Source: Inia geoffrensis
Lineage: Eukaryota > Chordata > Mammalia > Artiodactyla > Iniidae
Length of the DNA: 64,000 nt
Assembly: GCA_036417435.1 (NCBI GenBank)
Contig: CM070902.1
Location: 138,497,886-138,561,885 of the forward strand
Direction: 5' to 3'
The notes beneath the pieces are model-generated. The model worked only from the letters and a program-made list of their open reading frames with translations. It ran no database searches and had not been told where the DNA came from. This document shows, one piece after another, positions 48,701-59,480 of this stretch. The stretch's first letter is position 1. Each line of letters begins with the position of its first letter. The translations under genes were made by a program, and so were the position numbers.

Positions 48701-49307
48701 AGCCAGTGTCCCGCCACATCCATCCTTCCTCTAGGGGAGTTAGTTTCACTGTTATTGAAATTATCATGAACATGGTGGTAGGATACTAGATGAAATTTTT
48801 AAAATATGTGGACCGGGAGGCTCTGGACTCCATTTACACACCTGCCTAAGGACCCCATAACTAGCAAATTAGGCTACTATTTGGTCTAGGAAAAGGAGAA
48901 CTCAGCTAAAATACAAAGATAAAGAGTCAACCACTTGTGATCTTCTAAAGGCCCAAGGAAGGAGACAGCCCTCCCTACCAGCTCTGGCATTCCCAAGGCA
49001 ATCTCAGAGAAAGCTGGAGGATGGAGGGAGAGAGATGACGGGTTATATCTGTGACTGTATTCAGTTTACCACGACCAGAACTGAAATTTGAAATTGATGC
49101 TATAATAGAAAAATAGAGCAAATTACCATTTTTCCATACCCGAGTTTGTACCTATGGTCTGTTGGCAGGATAACAACATGAATGGCTAGTGTTGCAAGTG
49201 GAAGTAGAAGTGATACTGCTAGCTAATATCTATAGAAAAAGATCTGAAGGATTTAAGCATGGAATACATTTGTTTTGCTTATATGCATTTAAAATTGTTC
49301 CACAATA

Positions 49308-49648
49308 GGGACTTCCCTGCTGGCGTAGTGGTTAAGAATCTGCCTGCTAATGCAGGGGACATGGGTTTGAGCCCTGACCCGGGAAGATCCCACATGCTGC
49401 GGAGCAACTAAGTCCATGCACCACCACTACTGAGCCTGCGCTCTAGAGCCCGCGAGCCACAACTACTGAGCCCTCGTACCACAACTACTGAAGCCTGCGT
49501 GCCTAGAGCCCATGCTCAGCAACGAAAGAAGCCACCGCAATGAGAAGCCCACGCACCACAACGAAGAGTAACCCCCACTTGCCGCAACTAGAGAAAGCCC
49601 GCACGCATCAACGAAGACCCAAATAGATAAATTTATATAAAAAAAAAA
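49308..49648 (+). mobile_element. CHR-type SINE, long form
   Basis: Starts gggacttccctgctggcgta, carries three 'cacaactactgagcc' type units and the 3' segment with 'cgcaactagag', then an A-rich tail. Perfect 11-bp duplication gttccacaata (49297-49307; 49649-49659). Confidence 0.93.
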
Positions 49649-50539
49649 GTTCCACAATAAACATGTACTGTTTTTGTAATTTAAAAATATATTATTTTAA
49701 TTTAAAAACAATTACCTCCCAGCCTCCCCTACTCTCTCCCACTTGATTCAAATCCTCCCAGTTTTTGCTTATTTTTGGCATGACCCACATACCTTGGCAC
49801 TGGAGTTGTTCCTCGTGGTGTCTTTCTTTATTCCATTATAATTTACTATTTCCCCCAAATCTTCGTGCCTTTGTATTTTCTAGTTTCATTGGTGTTGAGG
49901 ACTTAGTTGGCCAGTACATCATCAACTGTGAATCTGGAAAGTCAAATTAAACAGAAAAAGGAATAAAAGAACAAGCGCTGAGGTCACTCATCTGCATTTA
50001 TCAATCTCAAGTGGGCTTTGATATAGATACTCTGTATTTATCAGTGATGTACGCCCTACTTCAAAAATATTTGAAGGGACTTAGAAAGAAAAGCTATCAA
50101 GATATGATTTGATCAAAACTGAAACAGCAGTAGAAGGAAGTTTAACTCCTTTTAACAGGTGTGGGAGGCCACCAGGGCAGTCAGGTGGGGAGACTGACCA
50201 ACTGGATCTTCTTGGTACATTCTGATGTGTATTGTGGGATGAGGTGGGGGAAGACCCCTTAGGCCAGCTGGGGGCAGGGGGAGGCTTCTGAGAAGGTTCC
50301 CTGGTGGAGATGTCTCCTAGACTAAGTCCTGAAGGATGAGTTAGAGTTAGCCAGGGAAAGGAATGTCCCTAGAAGTGGTAAGGAAACCTGGGCTAATGAA
50401 AGTTCTACACCCAAGCTTTACTTCTAGTTCCAGGTTTTTTGGCAAACAAGGCAAAAACGAAAATACATCGTGCTATTTATTTCTTACTGTGTGACAAACA
50501 GGACATAACTTTCTAGGAACCAAAAATGAAACGCCAGTA

Positions 50540-50700
50540 TAGTGATTCTCTAGTTTTATCCTGTGTGAAAATGCCCCCGAGCATCATTAAAAATGCAGAG
50601 TTCTGGAGCTCAGCTCCAGAGACTCAGACTCAGTAGTGCTGGGGTGGGGTCCAAGGCTACGCATTTGAACAACCTCCCCGAATAATTCTGGGGTAGGTGC
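50540..50700. mobile_element. MER5-like hAT DNA element
   Basis: 'agcatcattaaaaatgcaga', 'gactcagtagtgctggggtg'. Diverged. Confidence 0.65.
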
Positions 50701-50794
50701 CCCCACTCCCGGCTCACCTAAAAAATACTGCTGTAAAGGGAATTTTTTATCTGCCTACTCATTCATTCATTTGTTCATTCAGAAAAAAAAACCA

Positions 50795-51018
50795 GGGCTT
50801 CCCTGGTGGCACAGTGGTTGAGAGTCCGCCTGCCGGTGCAGAGGACACGGGTTCGTGCCCCGGTCTGGGAAGATCCCACATGCCGCGGAGCGGCTGGGCC
50901 CGTGAGCCATGGGCGCTGAGCCTGCGCGTCCGGAGCCTGCGCTCCGCAACGGGAGGGGCCACAGCAGTGAGAGGCCCGCGTACCGCAAAAAAACAAAACA
51001 AAACAAAAAAACAACCAA
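50795..51018 (+). mobile_element. CHR-type SINE, short form
   Basis: Near-consensus copy with tail aaaaaaacaaaacaaaac. Only a short ambiguous duplication (aaccag) is seen because both flanks are A-rich. It faces the reverse copy at 51535-51745, about 520 bp away. Confidence 0.92.
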
Positions 51019-51534
51019 CCAGGACAAAACATACACTGTCCTAAATGCTGTGGCTAGACTGAAGAACCAGACAGAGAAGCCCCCTGCCCGCAGGGGCTTG
51101 CTGATCACTGAGAAGGGCCCTGAATCTCCAGACCAGCCAGCTCTTCTCAGGCGCTCCCCACAGGACCCTCCAGACCAGAGCCCACGCGCCACCTAGCTTC
51201 AATCCTTCTCAGTTTTGTTTTTGGTGACTAGACCAGCTGCTTAGGTCCTGAAGACTCTGTTGTGGAGGTGTAACAGGGAAAAACCTTTTGTATTCTATTA
51301 CAAGTTAATCACAAAAGGGGTGTTGCCTATAAGCTTAAATTGTACATAATGGCCCATCTCTGGGAATCCTGCCTCCCAGGTAATGAGCATTAAGCTAAAA
51401 TACCTTTGTTTGGCTCACAGGAAACGTCCTGACCAGGTCCACCAGTGAATGACTGCAGGAAGGAAGAAATGAACACATTCCCCTCTGGAGTCTGATGGGA
51501 GCCAGGAAGTGTTTGACTTTGCTCCCTCCCCTGT

Positions 51535-51745
51535 TTGTTTGTTTGTTTGTTTGCATTATGTGGGCCTCTCACTGTTGTGGCCTCTCCCATGCGGAGCACA
51601 GGCTGCGGATGCGCAGGCTTAGTGGCCATGGCTCACGGGCCCAGCTGCTCCGCAGCATGTGGGATCTTCCCAGACCGGGGCACGAACCCACGTCCCCTGC
51701 ATCGGCAGGCGGACTCTCAACCACTGCGCCACCAGGGAAGCCCTG
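51535..51745 (-). mobile_element. CHR-type SINE, short form with (TTTG)n tail
   Basis: Reverse copy whose tail has become a (gttt)n repeat. Imperfect duplication around tgctccctcccctgt (51520-51534) and tgctccttcccctt (from 51746). Confidence 0.92.
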
Positions 51746-52126
51746 TGCTCCTTCCCCTTTTAATATAAAAGGAGGCTGAATTCTCACTCAGGCAAGATGG
51801 TTCCTTGGGATATGAGTCCACCATGTCTCGGTCTGCTGGCTTTCCAAATAAAGTCATTATTCCTTGCCCCAACAACTCGTCTCTCGATTATTGGCCTGTC
51901 GTGCAGCCAGCAGTATGAGCTTAGACTCAGTAACAGAGGAGGTCCAGGCTGAAGCTGCTGGAATTCCCCAAATCCTGCAACAGCTTCTCGGAGTGCCCAG
52001 CTGAAGGGTGAGTGACCAGGGTCGGCAGCCAGGATGCAGGGACAGAGCCACTGAGGGTTCTGATGAGTCACAGGGGCTGGTCAAGATGAACCTGGTAGTG
52101 TGGACTCCCAGCTTCAAAGGCAGTGT

Positions 52127-52495
52127 GCTAAAGACTGAACGCTCATGTCCCGCCAAATTCAGATTGGAAGCCCTAACCTCCCATATGGTGGTATTTGGAG
52201 ACGGGGCCTCTGGGGGGTGATTAGGATTAGATGGGGTTGTTACGGTGAGGCTCTTACGATGACATTAGTGTCTTTGTGAGAAGATAGGCCAGAGAGCTCG
52301 CTCTGTCTCAGTGCTATGTGAGGACCCAGTAAGAAGGCAGCCGTCTACAGATCAGGAAGGGGGTCCTCACCAGGACTCGATGTGCTGGCCTCTGATCTTG
52401 GAATTCCAGCCTCTGAACTATGAGAAAATGTGTCTGTTGTTTAAGCTGCCCAGTCTCTGGTATTCTGCATGGCAGCTCAGCTGACTAAGACACAG
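52127..52495 (+). mobile_element. MaLR/MLT1-like solo LTR
   Basis: Near full-length ancient LTR: starts tgctaaagactgaacgctca, has 'tttggagacggggcctctgg' in the middle, and ends 'gcagctcagctgactaagac'. No internal retroviral region flanks it, so it is a solo LTR. Confidence 0.75.
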
Positions 52496-54190
52496 TGGAA
52501 GTGCTGTCAGGCCCTCTCGTGGCTGGGATTCCCTGAACGCTCTGGAGTTCTGCCCCAGCCCCTGCCCTGCCCACTCATCTCTCTGGGCACTCCTTTAGAC
52601 CCTGGGACCTTAACCTGTACCCTCCTAGCTGGCTTTAGAGTGATCTACAGGCCCCACCTGATGTTACTATTACATTGTCTGAGGGCCTACCCCCTTGTTA
52701 AGCAAACAGTGCAGAGTCTTTCATTACTACCAGCTAGCATTTAGACAGAGAAAGGAGCCCCAGAAAGTGTGTGCAAGTGTGTCAGTGTGTTTGTGTGTGT
52801 ACATGTGAGCGTGCATGTACATTTATGAGTGTGTGAGTGTTCGTGTGGGTGGTGTTGAGAGACTGTATACAGACCACGGCCAGGGCGTATATATGTACAT
52901 GAAAACAGAACTCAGACCTTACCTCTAGCAACTGGTCCAAGAAACTGAGCAACAATCCCTGTAAGAGTGGCCCCGAATTATTCCTCTGCTCCTAATTTAG
53001 GAGAAGCCAGATATGTACCCCCTAACCAATCACTGGAACCGGTCACTAGAACTGGCTTCTAGGTCCCCATGCCAACGGCTCCCATCAGGGCACTGAAGTC
53101 TCCCGTTTTTTCCACCGTAGAGCTTTCCCACTCCTCTGCTAGACTTTGAGTTTCTGCGTAATGCAAGTGATGGTGGCCGACTCCCTTGCTGTAGCAAGCT
53201 CTCGAAACATGGCCTTTGCCATCTGGCTTCTTCTCATTTGGTTGGCTTTCCTGTATTTCCACAGTGTCCATGAGTGCGTGTAAGCATGTGTAGGGGGCGT
53301 GCCTGTGTGTTGGACATGGCAAGGTTGGAGGCTAGAGGGGGGAAAATGGGGGCGGGTGCACTCCCTGCAAGATCTCACCACTTCTGGGCTGTTCCCTTGG
53401 AGTCCCTCTTCCTTTAGGGCTGATGAGGAGGGGCAGAAGGGAAGGGAGGAGGAATTGGATGAGAGTTGATTGTAAAAGCCAGACTCTTGTGTGAAAGTCG
53501 TAAAGAGCACCTCCAACCAGTTACAGGCTTCTCTTCCTGACCTCCTGAGCAGGAGGGGGCCTCAGGGTACCTCCTAGGCACCCTACCTCCTTACCTCCCC
53601 TCCTCCTACCTGCACTGAGAGCCGAAGGCAGGCACCGCTGACCTCACCCCTGGCCCGTATGCCTGCCATTCTCTCTGAGGCTCCCTGCTGCCTCACAGCT
53701 GTGACTGGGGCCCTGACTTCCTGCCACGAGTGTATCAGGATTTAATCTGAGGCCAGGCGGCCACTGCCAAAATGAATAGTGGGTAAAATTAGAACAAAGG
53801 TAAACAGCCCTTTACCTAGTGCACAGTCACCCTGGGATTTAACTGCAGCAAAGAGATCACGGAGGTGCCACAATTTTCTGATCAATGATGGTAATTTTCT
53901 TCCCCTGGAGATCAGCTTATCACTCGAAGGGTCTTAGAGAACACAGGAGTCAAGAGAAAAGTACAGGGTGATGCAGGGTTTCTCTGCAGCTTATTTTGCA
54001 CATCATTCTAAGTGATGTAGTGTTTCCTGCTCAGAAGCAACACCGGGCACCCTTAGAGAGACTGAGACACTGGCTGGCAGGGTGTGGGCTCCACGGAGGT
54101 CTGTGCTCCAGCCGCAGACACCTGACTCTGCAAAGCCTCCAGCAAGCTGTATTTTAAAATCAAAGAAAAATCAAAGAAACCAAGGCTCAC
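52496..54190. other. Unique sequence upstream of TMEM154
   Basis: No named repeat apart from the TG tract. The short frames at 53059-53516 (minus) have no domains. 53740-53990 looks repeat-free and could be a distal regulatory element of the downstream gene, by position only. Confidence 0.4.
52770..52856. repeat. Degenerate (TG)n tract
   Basis: gtgtgcaagtgtgtcagtgt and similar text, an eroded TG repeat of about 85 bp. Confidence 0.85.
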
Positions 54191-54495
54191 GCCTTGCTGT
54201 TGCCAAACACATGCCTCAAGCCTGGGATCCAAGATTGTTTTAATAGAGCGTAAACGGCAAAATGAAGAGATCTCCCAAGCCCTGGGTTTTCTCTCTGGCA
54301 CATATGCATTGCAGCGGGAGAAATGCCTGCTAGAACAGGAATGATCGCCCTCAAACTTAGCACTAGAGGGTCCTGGAGCCAGTGGTCTTTTCATTTGCTC
54401 ATGGATAGTCTGATTAACAGGCCTTCCTCCATTGTTTTCAAGTCGATCATCCAGTTTTGAACTCTTTTCTTCTGCTGTTTGTTCTGTATTGTCAC
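54191..54495 (-). other. Weak candidate exon or conserved block, minus strand
   Basis: A minus-strand frame is open from 54580 to 54053 (175 codons), unusually long for non-repeat DNA here. Read on the minus strand, a pyrimidine-leaning tract ends in 'gtgctctag' immediately before 54495. The following sequence translates to an acidic, hydrophilic stretch starting DNTEQTAEEKSSKLDD. A possible donor (ggc|gtgagc) follows at 54190. I recognise no protein family and see no partner exon or poly-A signal. It could be an exon of an unannotated antisense transcript, a conserved noncoding block, or chance. It lies about 2.3 kb upstream of TMEM154 on the opposite strand. Confidence 0.22.
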
Positions 54496-55249
54496 CTAGA
54501 GCACAAAAGCATATTTTATCAGGAATTGACTTAACTGCCAGTTTAAAATATCGAAATGCAGACTGTAAATCCATTAACACGGATTAGTACGTGAATCGTC
54601 AACCTATTTCTGTGGATAAGAACTGAGATAAGCAGTGACTAATGACAGTGAAGAGCAGCAAATGCACTAAACAAAAAATTAATGGCCATGTCAGGGGCTG
54701 GAGAATCCAGTCACCTCATGCGCTCACAGCAATTGGATCAGTGAAGATGGTATGGACCAGAAGTTGGTGACTCACGATAGGCTGCCAGCAAAGGGTTAGA
54801 GATGAGATGGGTGTCTGATGCCTCTCTCTGTCTGCCTGTCTCTCTTGGCACCATAACAAACATGATTATGAAATTCCATTCTTTTTTTGTGGTTTTTCTG
54901 TAAACTTTATTTCTCAAAACGGTCTTACGATATTTGTGGGATAAATACTCAACATTTATGATGAAATTCCATTCTGCAGTGTTTAGGACCTAGGAAAGGA
55001 CTTCAATAGGACACAGAAAACCTAACCTACTCTAATCGCCCCAAACACTGCTATGAACTATCACCTCCTTCCTGCATTGTTTCAACTGGGTAGGATTTCC
55101 ACCCCCATTCTAATCCAACTCAGTTCTATTTTGTTTGTTGTTAGCAACCTCTGAGAAAATAGTCATTCAAGAAGGAAGAAAGGTAAAATACAGAATTTTT
55201 TTCCCCCTGAGAACATATTCGTCTTTGGAAACAGGCCCCTTAAAAGATC

Positions 55250-55993
55250 ATTTATTTCTTACCATAGATCCAGCAATCGAGCTCCTTGGTATTTTCCCAA
55301 AGGAGTTGAAAATTTATGTCCACACAAATAGCTGTACACGGATGCTTCTAGCAGCTTTGCTCCTAATCGCCAAAACATGGAAGCAACCTCAATGTCCTTC
55401 AGTAGGTGAATGGATAAATAAACTGTGGTCCATCCAGACAATGGAATATTATTCAGCACTAAAGAGAAATGGGCTCTCAAGCCAGGAAGAGACATGGAGG
55501 AACCTTAAATGCATTTCACTAAGTGAAAGAAGCCAGTCCAAAAAGGCTACGTACTTCATGAGTCTAACTGTCTGTCATTTTGGAAAAGGCAAAACTGTGA
55601 TGACAGTAAAAAGATCAGTAGTTGTCAGCGGTGGTGGTGGTGAGGGAGGCATGAACGGGTGGAGCACAGAGGAGTTTTAGAGCAGGGAAACTACTCAGTA
55701 TGATACTATAATGATGATACATATCATTACTATACCTTTGTCCAAATCCATAGCATATACAATGCCAAGAGTGAATTCTAATGTGAACTATGGACTTGGG
55801 GTGTTTATGATGTATCCATGTAAGTTTATCAATGGTAACAAATGTACCACTCTGCAGGGGGTATTGATAATGGGGGAGGCTGTGCATGTTGGGGGACTGG
55901 GGGTACATGGAAAACCTCTGTGCTTTCCTCTTAATTTTGCTGTGAACTTAAAACTGCTCTAAAAAATAAAGTCTTTATAACGAAAAAAAAAAA
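55250..55993 (+). mobile_element. L1 3' end with poly-A, upstream of TMEM154
   Basis: Sense L1 3' region. The 181-codon open frame at 55135-55680 includes 'QCPSVGEWINKLWSIQTMEY', typical of translated L1 3' sequence and not a host protein. The copy ends in 'aaaataaagtctttataac' and a short poly-A near 55993, about 760 bp before the TMEM154 start codon. Confidence 0.85.
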
Positions 55994-56186
55994 CCAACCA
56001 AACCTAAAAAGATGATTTCTCTCTGGAGAAGGAGAGCACACCCTTCAGGCATGGGTGTAGCGTTGTCCTTTCCCTTCTGATGAGCTGTGGGGAGCAGGGC
56101 ATTCAGGGCCCAAGGAGGAGCATGTGCCTGGCCGGAGAGAAGTGGGATGGCCATTTCCTGAGGGCACAGGTGTCCCTACTGTCTGG

Positions 56187-56393
56187 TGTCCAATATGGTA
56201 GCCACTAGCCACATGGAGTTACTTAAATTTACATTAAAAAAAAATAAAAACTAACAATTCACTTCTCACTAGCCCTATTTCGAGTGCTCAGCAGCCTATG
56301 TGGCTAATGGCTACTGTATTGGACCTCTCAGATTCAGAACATTTCCATCATGTCAGAAAGTTCTACCGGAGAGCGCTGCTCTAGACTCCAGGC
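56187..56393. mobile_element. hAT-like DNA element with inverted ends
   Basis: A 27-bp arm (56188-56214, starting gtccaatatggtagccacta) is matched in inverse at 56298-56324 (24 of 27 positions). The element ends with 'agagcgctgctctagac'. It is an old non-autonomous DNA transposon 360-570 bp before the TMEM154 start codon, so it abuts the promoter. Confidence 0.7.
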
Positions 56394-56519
56394 AGCCCTG
56401 GAGGCTGACCTGGGGACTGAGGATCAATAAAATCACAAATCGAGAACCGACCCCCAGTCCCAGATTCTGAATGACATCTGAGCAACGGGCACTGCTTCCA
56501 TGGGGACAATGTCAAAAGA

Positions 56520-56755
56520 TGGAGGCCCACGCGGGGCTGGGAGGGAAAAGGGCTTGAGAGGCGTGTTAACTGAATCAGTGCTTGAAGAGCAACTTCTCTT
56601 TGGCAATTCTTGCTGGTCTGACAGGCTCCTGCCGAATTACATCACTTCCTAAAAAACAGGCAAACACCTCTGCTTCAAGTCAGCACCGACCCAAACAAGC
56701 AGGAAACAGGAAACGTTCACGTTTCTGCGGGGCTGAAACTGCGCGCAGCATCACG
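56520..56755 (+). promoter_or_regulatory. TMEM154: TMEM154 proximal promoter and 5'UTR
   Basis: Sequence directly upstream of the TMEM154 start codon. No TATA box is evident. Visible motifs are an ETS/PU.1-like site read on the minus strand (CACTTCCT, 56643-56650) and two adjacent GGAA cores in 'caggaaacaggaaacg' (about 56700-56715). An imperfect interferon-response-like array of GAAAC/GTTTC blocks runs to 56725. CpGs cluster from about 56740 through the coding exon, giving a small CpG-rich patch rather than a full island. ETS and IRF-type sites would suit expression in blood and immune cells, but that is inference. The transcription start cannot be placed from sequence alone. Confidence 0.55.
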
Positions 56756-56843
56756 ATGCCGGGGCGCCCGTATCCCGAGGCTCGCCGCGCCGCCCTCATC
56801 TTCGCCCTGGTCATCGCCTTCCTCCCCACTCGCCAGGCGCAGG
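56756..56843 (+). CDS. TMEM154: TMEM154 first coding exon (signal peptide), 5' part of gene
   Basis: Encodes 29 residues plus one base: a basic start (MPGRPYPEARR), then a hydrophobic signal-peptide core (AALIFALVIAFLP) and a polar end (TRQAQ). The core matches the start of human TMEM154 (RAALVFALVIALVP), and the longer N-terminus resembles the ruminant form. Residues Arg4, Leu14 and Thr25 coincide with positions I recall as polymorphic in sheep TMEM154. The start is the first in-frame ATG. The frame stays open upstream to about 56582 but has no other ATG, and A at -3 gives good start context. The exon ends in phase 1 at a strong donor (cagG|gtaagc). TMEM154 is a short type I single-pass membrane protein of poorly defined function; in sheep, variants are associated with ovine lentivirus susceptibility. 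Later exons lie beyond the window. Identity is from a short stretch, but the hydrophobic core, position numbering and splice phase agree. Confidence 0.86.
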
Positions 56844-57468
56844 GTAAGCACCCCTAGGCTTTCCACTCCAGGCGAGGAGGATAATGAACGCTTGTCTCGT
56901 GCCGAGGCTACAGAACTCTGAGCGGGAGGGTAACAGCCAGAAAACTCTAAGCCTTCCTGTGAAAAAAGTGGAGAAAAGTCGACCTGTCTTTTTGGGGGGG
57001 AAGGAGGGAGGAGGGACTTGGCTTCGTTTGCAGCCGGCTAATCCAGCTCCAGCTCACTCACTGAATTTACCCCCTTCCCGCAGTCTTTGTTTTCTAAGAT
57101 GTAATTTACCGGTCCCAGTCATTTACCGGCTTTAATGGGCATATTAAGAAAATGATCAACTCTTTGGCAGTTCCTGTAAAAGAACGTTTCAATCAGCTGA
57201 AACAGAGAAATTATGAATTTACGTTTAATAATGTGGGCTGAGAAGTCTGCTGGTTCTAAAAATTCCTGGAAAACTGGGGTATGGAAATTTACTACTGGAA
57301 AGTAGACTAAAGAAACACTGTAATTAAAAAAAAAATAAACAGGAAATTATATGAGGAATTACCAGGCATCCACTGTAACTTATTAAGTCTTTCATCTGCT
57401 TTCCTTTGATCTTGTTACTTTGGGAGAGATTTTCTTTGCATTGATTGCGACTAATGAAGCTTTGTTTT

Positions 57469-57508
57469 AAAAAGTAATGTGACAAAAAAAAAAAAAAAGT
57501 AATGTGAC
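57469..57508. repeat. Poly-A insertion with 15-bp direct repeats
   Basis: aaaaagtaatgtgac occurs at 57469-57483 and 57494-57508 with only A (10 bp) between. The left copy is preceded by TTTT, giving a TT/AAAA target. It looks like a retroposon that inserted little or nothing but its tail, though a simple duplication with slippage is possible. Confidence 0.7.
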
Positions 57509-57705
57509 TGTAGTGAATCAAAGGTACCAGAAAAGACAAAATATTAAATCTCATAATTATGAGCTAAGAGCAGCAATTGATTTATACCCTGACAACAAGT
57601 ACAATCACCCTCCATTGCCTCTTACAGTTGTGTGGATTTGCCCTTGGGTAAGTAAGCTAGTTGCCTGTGGTTCCTGTCAGTGGACAATGCCTGCTGCTAG
57701 TGTAG

Positions 57706-57756
57706 AGCTGTACTGGGGGTGCAGCTATACTGAGTGTACAGCTGTTCTGGGGGTGC
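57706..57756. repeat. 17-bp tandem repeat, three units
   Basis: Units agctgtactgggggtgc, agctatactgagtgtac and agctgttctgggggtgc lie end to end in TMEM154 intron 1. Units 1 and 3 differ at one base. Confidence 0.9.
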
Positions 57757-58099
57757 AGATGAAGGAACTGAGGTGGAGGAAGGTGAGACCCACCGACAGT
57801 CGGCTCTCCTGATTTGGACTCCAGGGTCTCCCCTCTCCCGGCAGGGGATCGACCACGCCCCCTGCCCGGACCTCTGAACCATATTCCTTTCCCTGAGGGG
57901 CGTCCCTCAGCACCCACGGGAGCAGGGCCCAGCCATCCCTCTTCACCTCTTTTAACTCTCACAGCCACCACACTTGCCTCAAACACGCTCCTGAGAATGA
58001 CATTTAACCTGCTTGAGTAGTTTCTTGAGCATCTGAAAATGATTGACTCAAAGTGTCTGCAATTCAGGAGATGCAAAGGACTCAGTGAAAGGTGTCCCT

Positions 58100-58580
58100 C
58101 TGAGACCCGTATCTGATCAGTGACTCTTCCCCTGAAAGAGCTCCGGTGGCTCCTCATTTATGGTCCCTGGCCTCTCACTGCAACCTCCTTTCCACGGTAT
58201 CTCCTTCTGTCTCCCTTCTGCTCCCCAGCTGCAGCCCCTCAGTCACGGTACAGAGTGTGTGCTCCAGGCCTCTGGGGCTCTGGCCACAAGTGATGACAAG
58301 TTCCATTTTTTTCTACTGAATGAATGCCTATGCCTATGCCTATGCTCAGACTGAATGTTACCTCTTCTTTGGTGTCTCTCTCACTGCCCCTTCCCTGGCA
58401 CGCTGCCTGTTATGCCCCCAGAGACCTAAACTTCTGTAAACCCAGCTAACCACCTGGAATCATAACTGTGTCTATGTCCATGCCTCCCACCAGGCTGTGA
58501 GCACCTCCAGGGAAAGAAAATCCCCTTTTGTTCATCTTTGATTTCCCCCAAATCTTGTAAGGGGTCAACATAAATTAGGA
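58100..58580 (+). mobile_element. L2 fragment in TMEM154 intron 1
   Basis: L2-like 3' sequence ('ccaggctgtgagcacctcca' near the end). It includes a small (tgccta)n run of three units near 58325-58343. Confidence 0.55.
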
Positions 58581-59440
58581 ACTCAGTTATTCTTGATAAA
58601 TACTAAAATCATCCTAGAATGGATATGAGACCGATCACTAAAGACTGATGAGCTCCTGAGAGCAGGTAGTGTTAGGATGTCAGGAGAAGTGGAAGATGAA
58701 AAGCTGCATTTCAGGGGAGCACAGGGATTGTCTGAATCATCCCACACACTCACCTGTCTCCATTCCCAGTGCCTGAAAATGCAAAAATGCCCACTTGCAA
58801 GCAGCTGTATAATCAAAGCTTATTACTTTGAGATTAGCCAAGGGAAAAGCTGTTCTAAATTAGGACTGAATATATATTGTAAAATTAAGTAAGGTATATC
58901 CTTTTGAGCTAATGGTGCCTAAAACTTTAGGATGTGAATTCGTTTAAAGGTGTCACAGTTGTATCTATTTCTTTGAATTCTTCAAAAAATACCTTGGAGA
59001 TGTTTGGTAAAAGAATCCTATCTGCTGAACAGCCTGATTCTCCTTTGCAAGCATAATCCAGGTTTATCTCAAGTCAAGCCTTTATTAACCACAAATAGGC
59101 AACATTATTTAATAACTGCAGTTACCTGAGACCAGCATCATTATGGTTGAGTCAGCATCCTTTTTTGCTTTATGTAGATAGAGAGTCTGGTGCAGAACTG
59201 ATTACTATCACAAGTGAGATAATCCACTTAGAAGTGAGAGAAATGAGAAAATAGCTTTTCTGGGATTTTGACAAAACAGATGAGAATAATTAAAGAAAAG
59301 CTCTGGGCCTAGGTATCTTGGCCAGCGTAGGATGCTAAGAAAGTTCAGACTCAAGGCAACATTCTGCCCGTGGAATGAAGGGCCACCTCATTCCTTACCC
59401 TGTGCCCTCTCAATGTCAGCTTAACACTATCAGAAAGCTA

Positions 59441-59480
59441 AAAGCAACTTCCAGATAGTAAAAGCAACTTCCAGATAGCA
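59441..59480. repeat. 20-bp tandem duplication
   Basis: aaagcaacttccagatagta at 59441-59460 is repeated at 59461-59480 with one base changed at the end (c for t). Confidence 0.96.

Noticed and set aside
52127..52495. Possible endogenous retrovirus
   Set aside because: Only a solo MaLR-type LTR is visible; no gag, pol or env-like frame lies beside it.
55135..55680. 181-codon open frame on + strand
   Set aside because: Most of it is translated L1 3' sequence (QCPSVGEWINKLWSIQTMEY), which recurs in L1 3' ends; not a host gene.
57657..58157. 166-codon minus-strand frame near TMEM154
   Set aside because: Crosses the 17-bp tandem repeat and enters L2 sequence; GC-rich composition explains the lack of stops.
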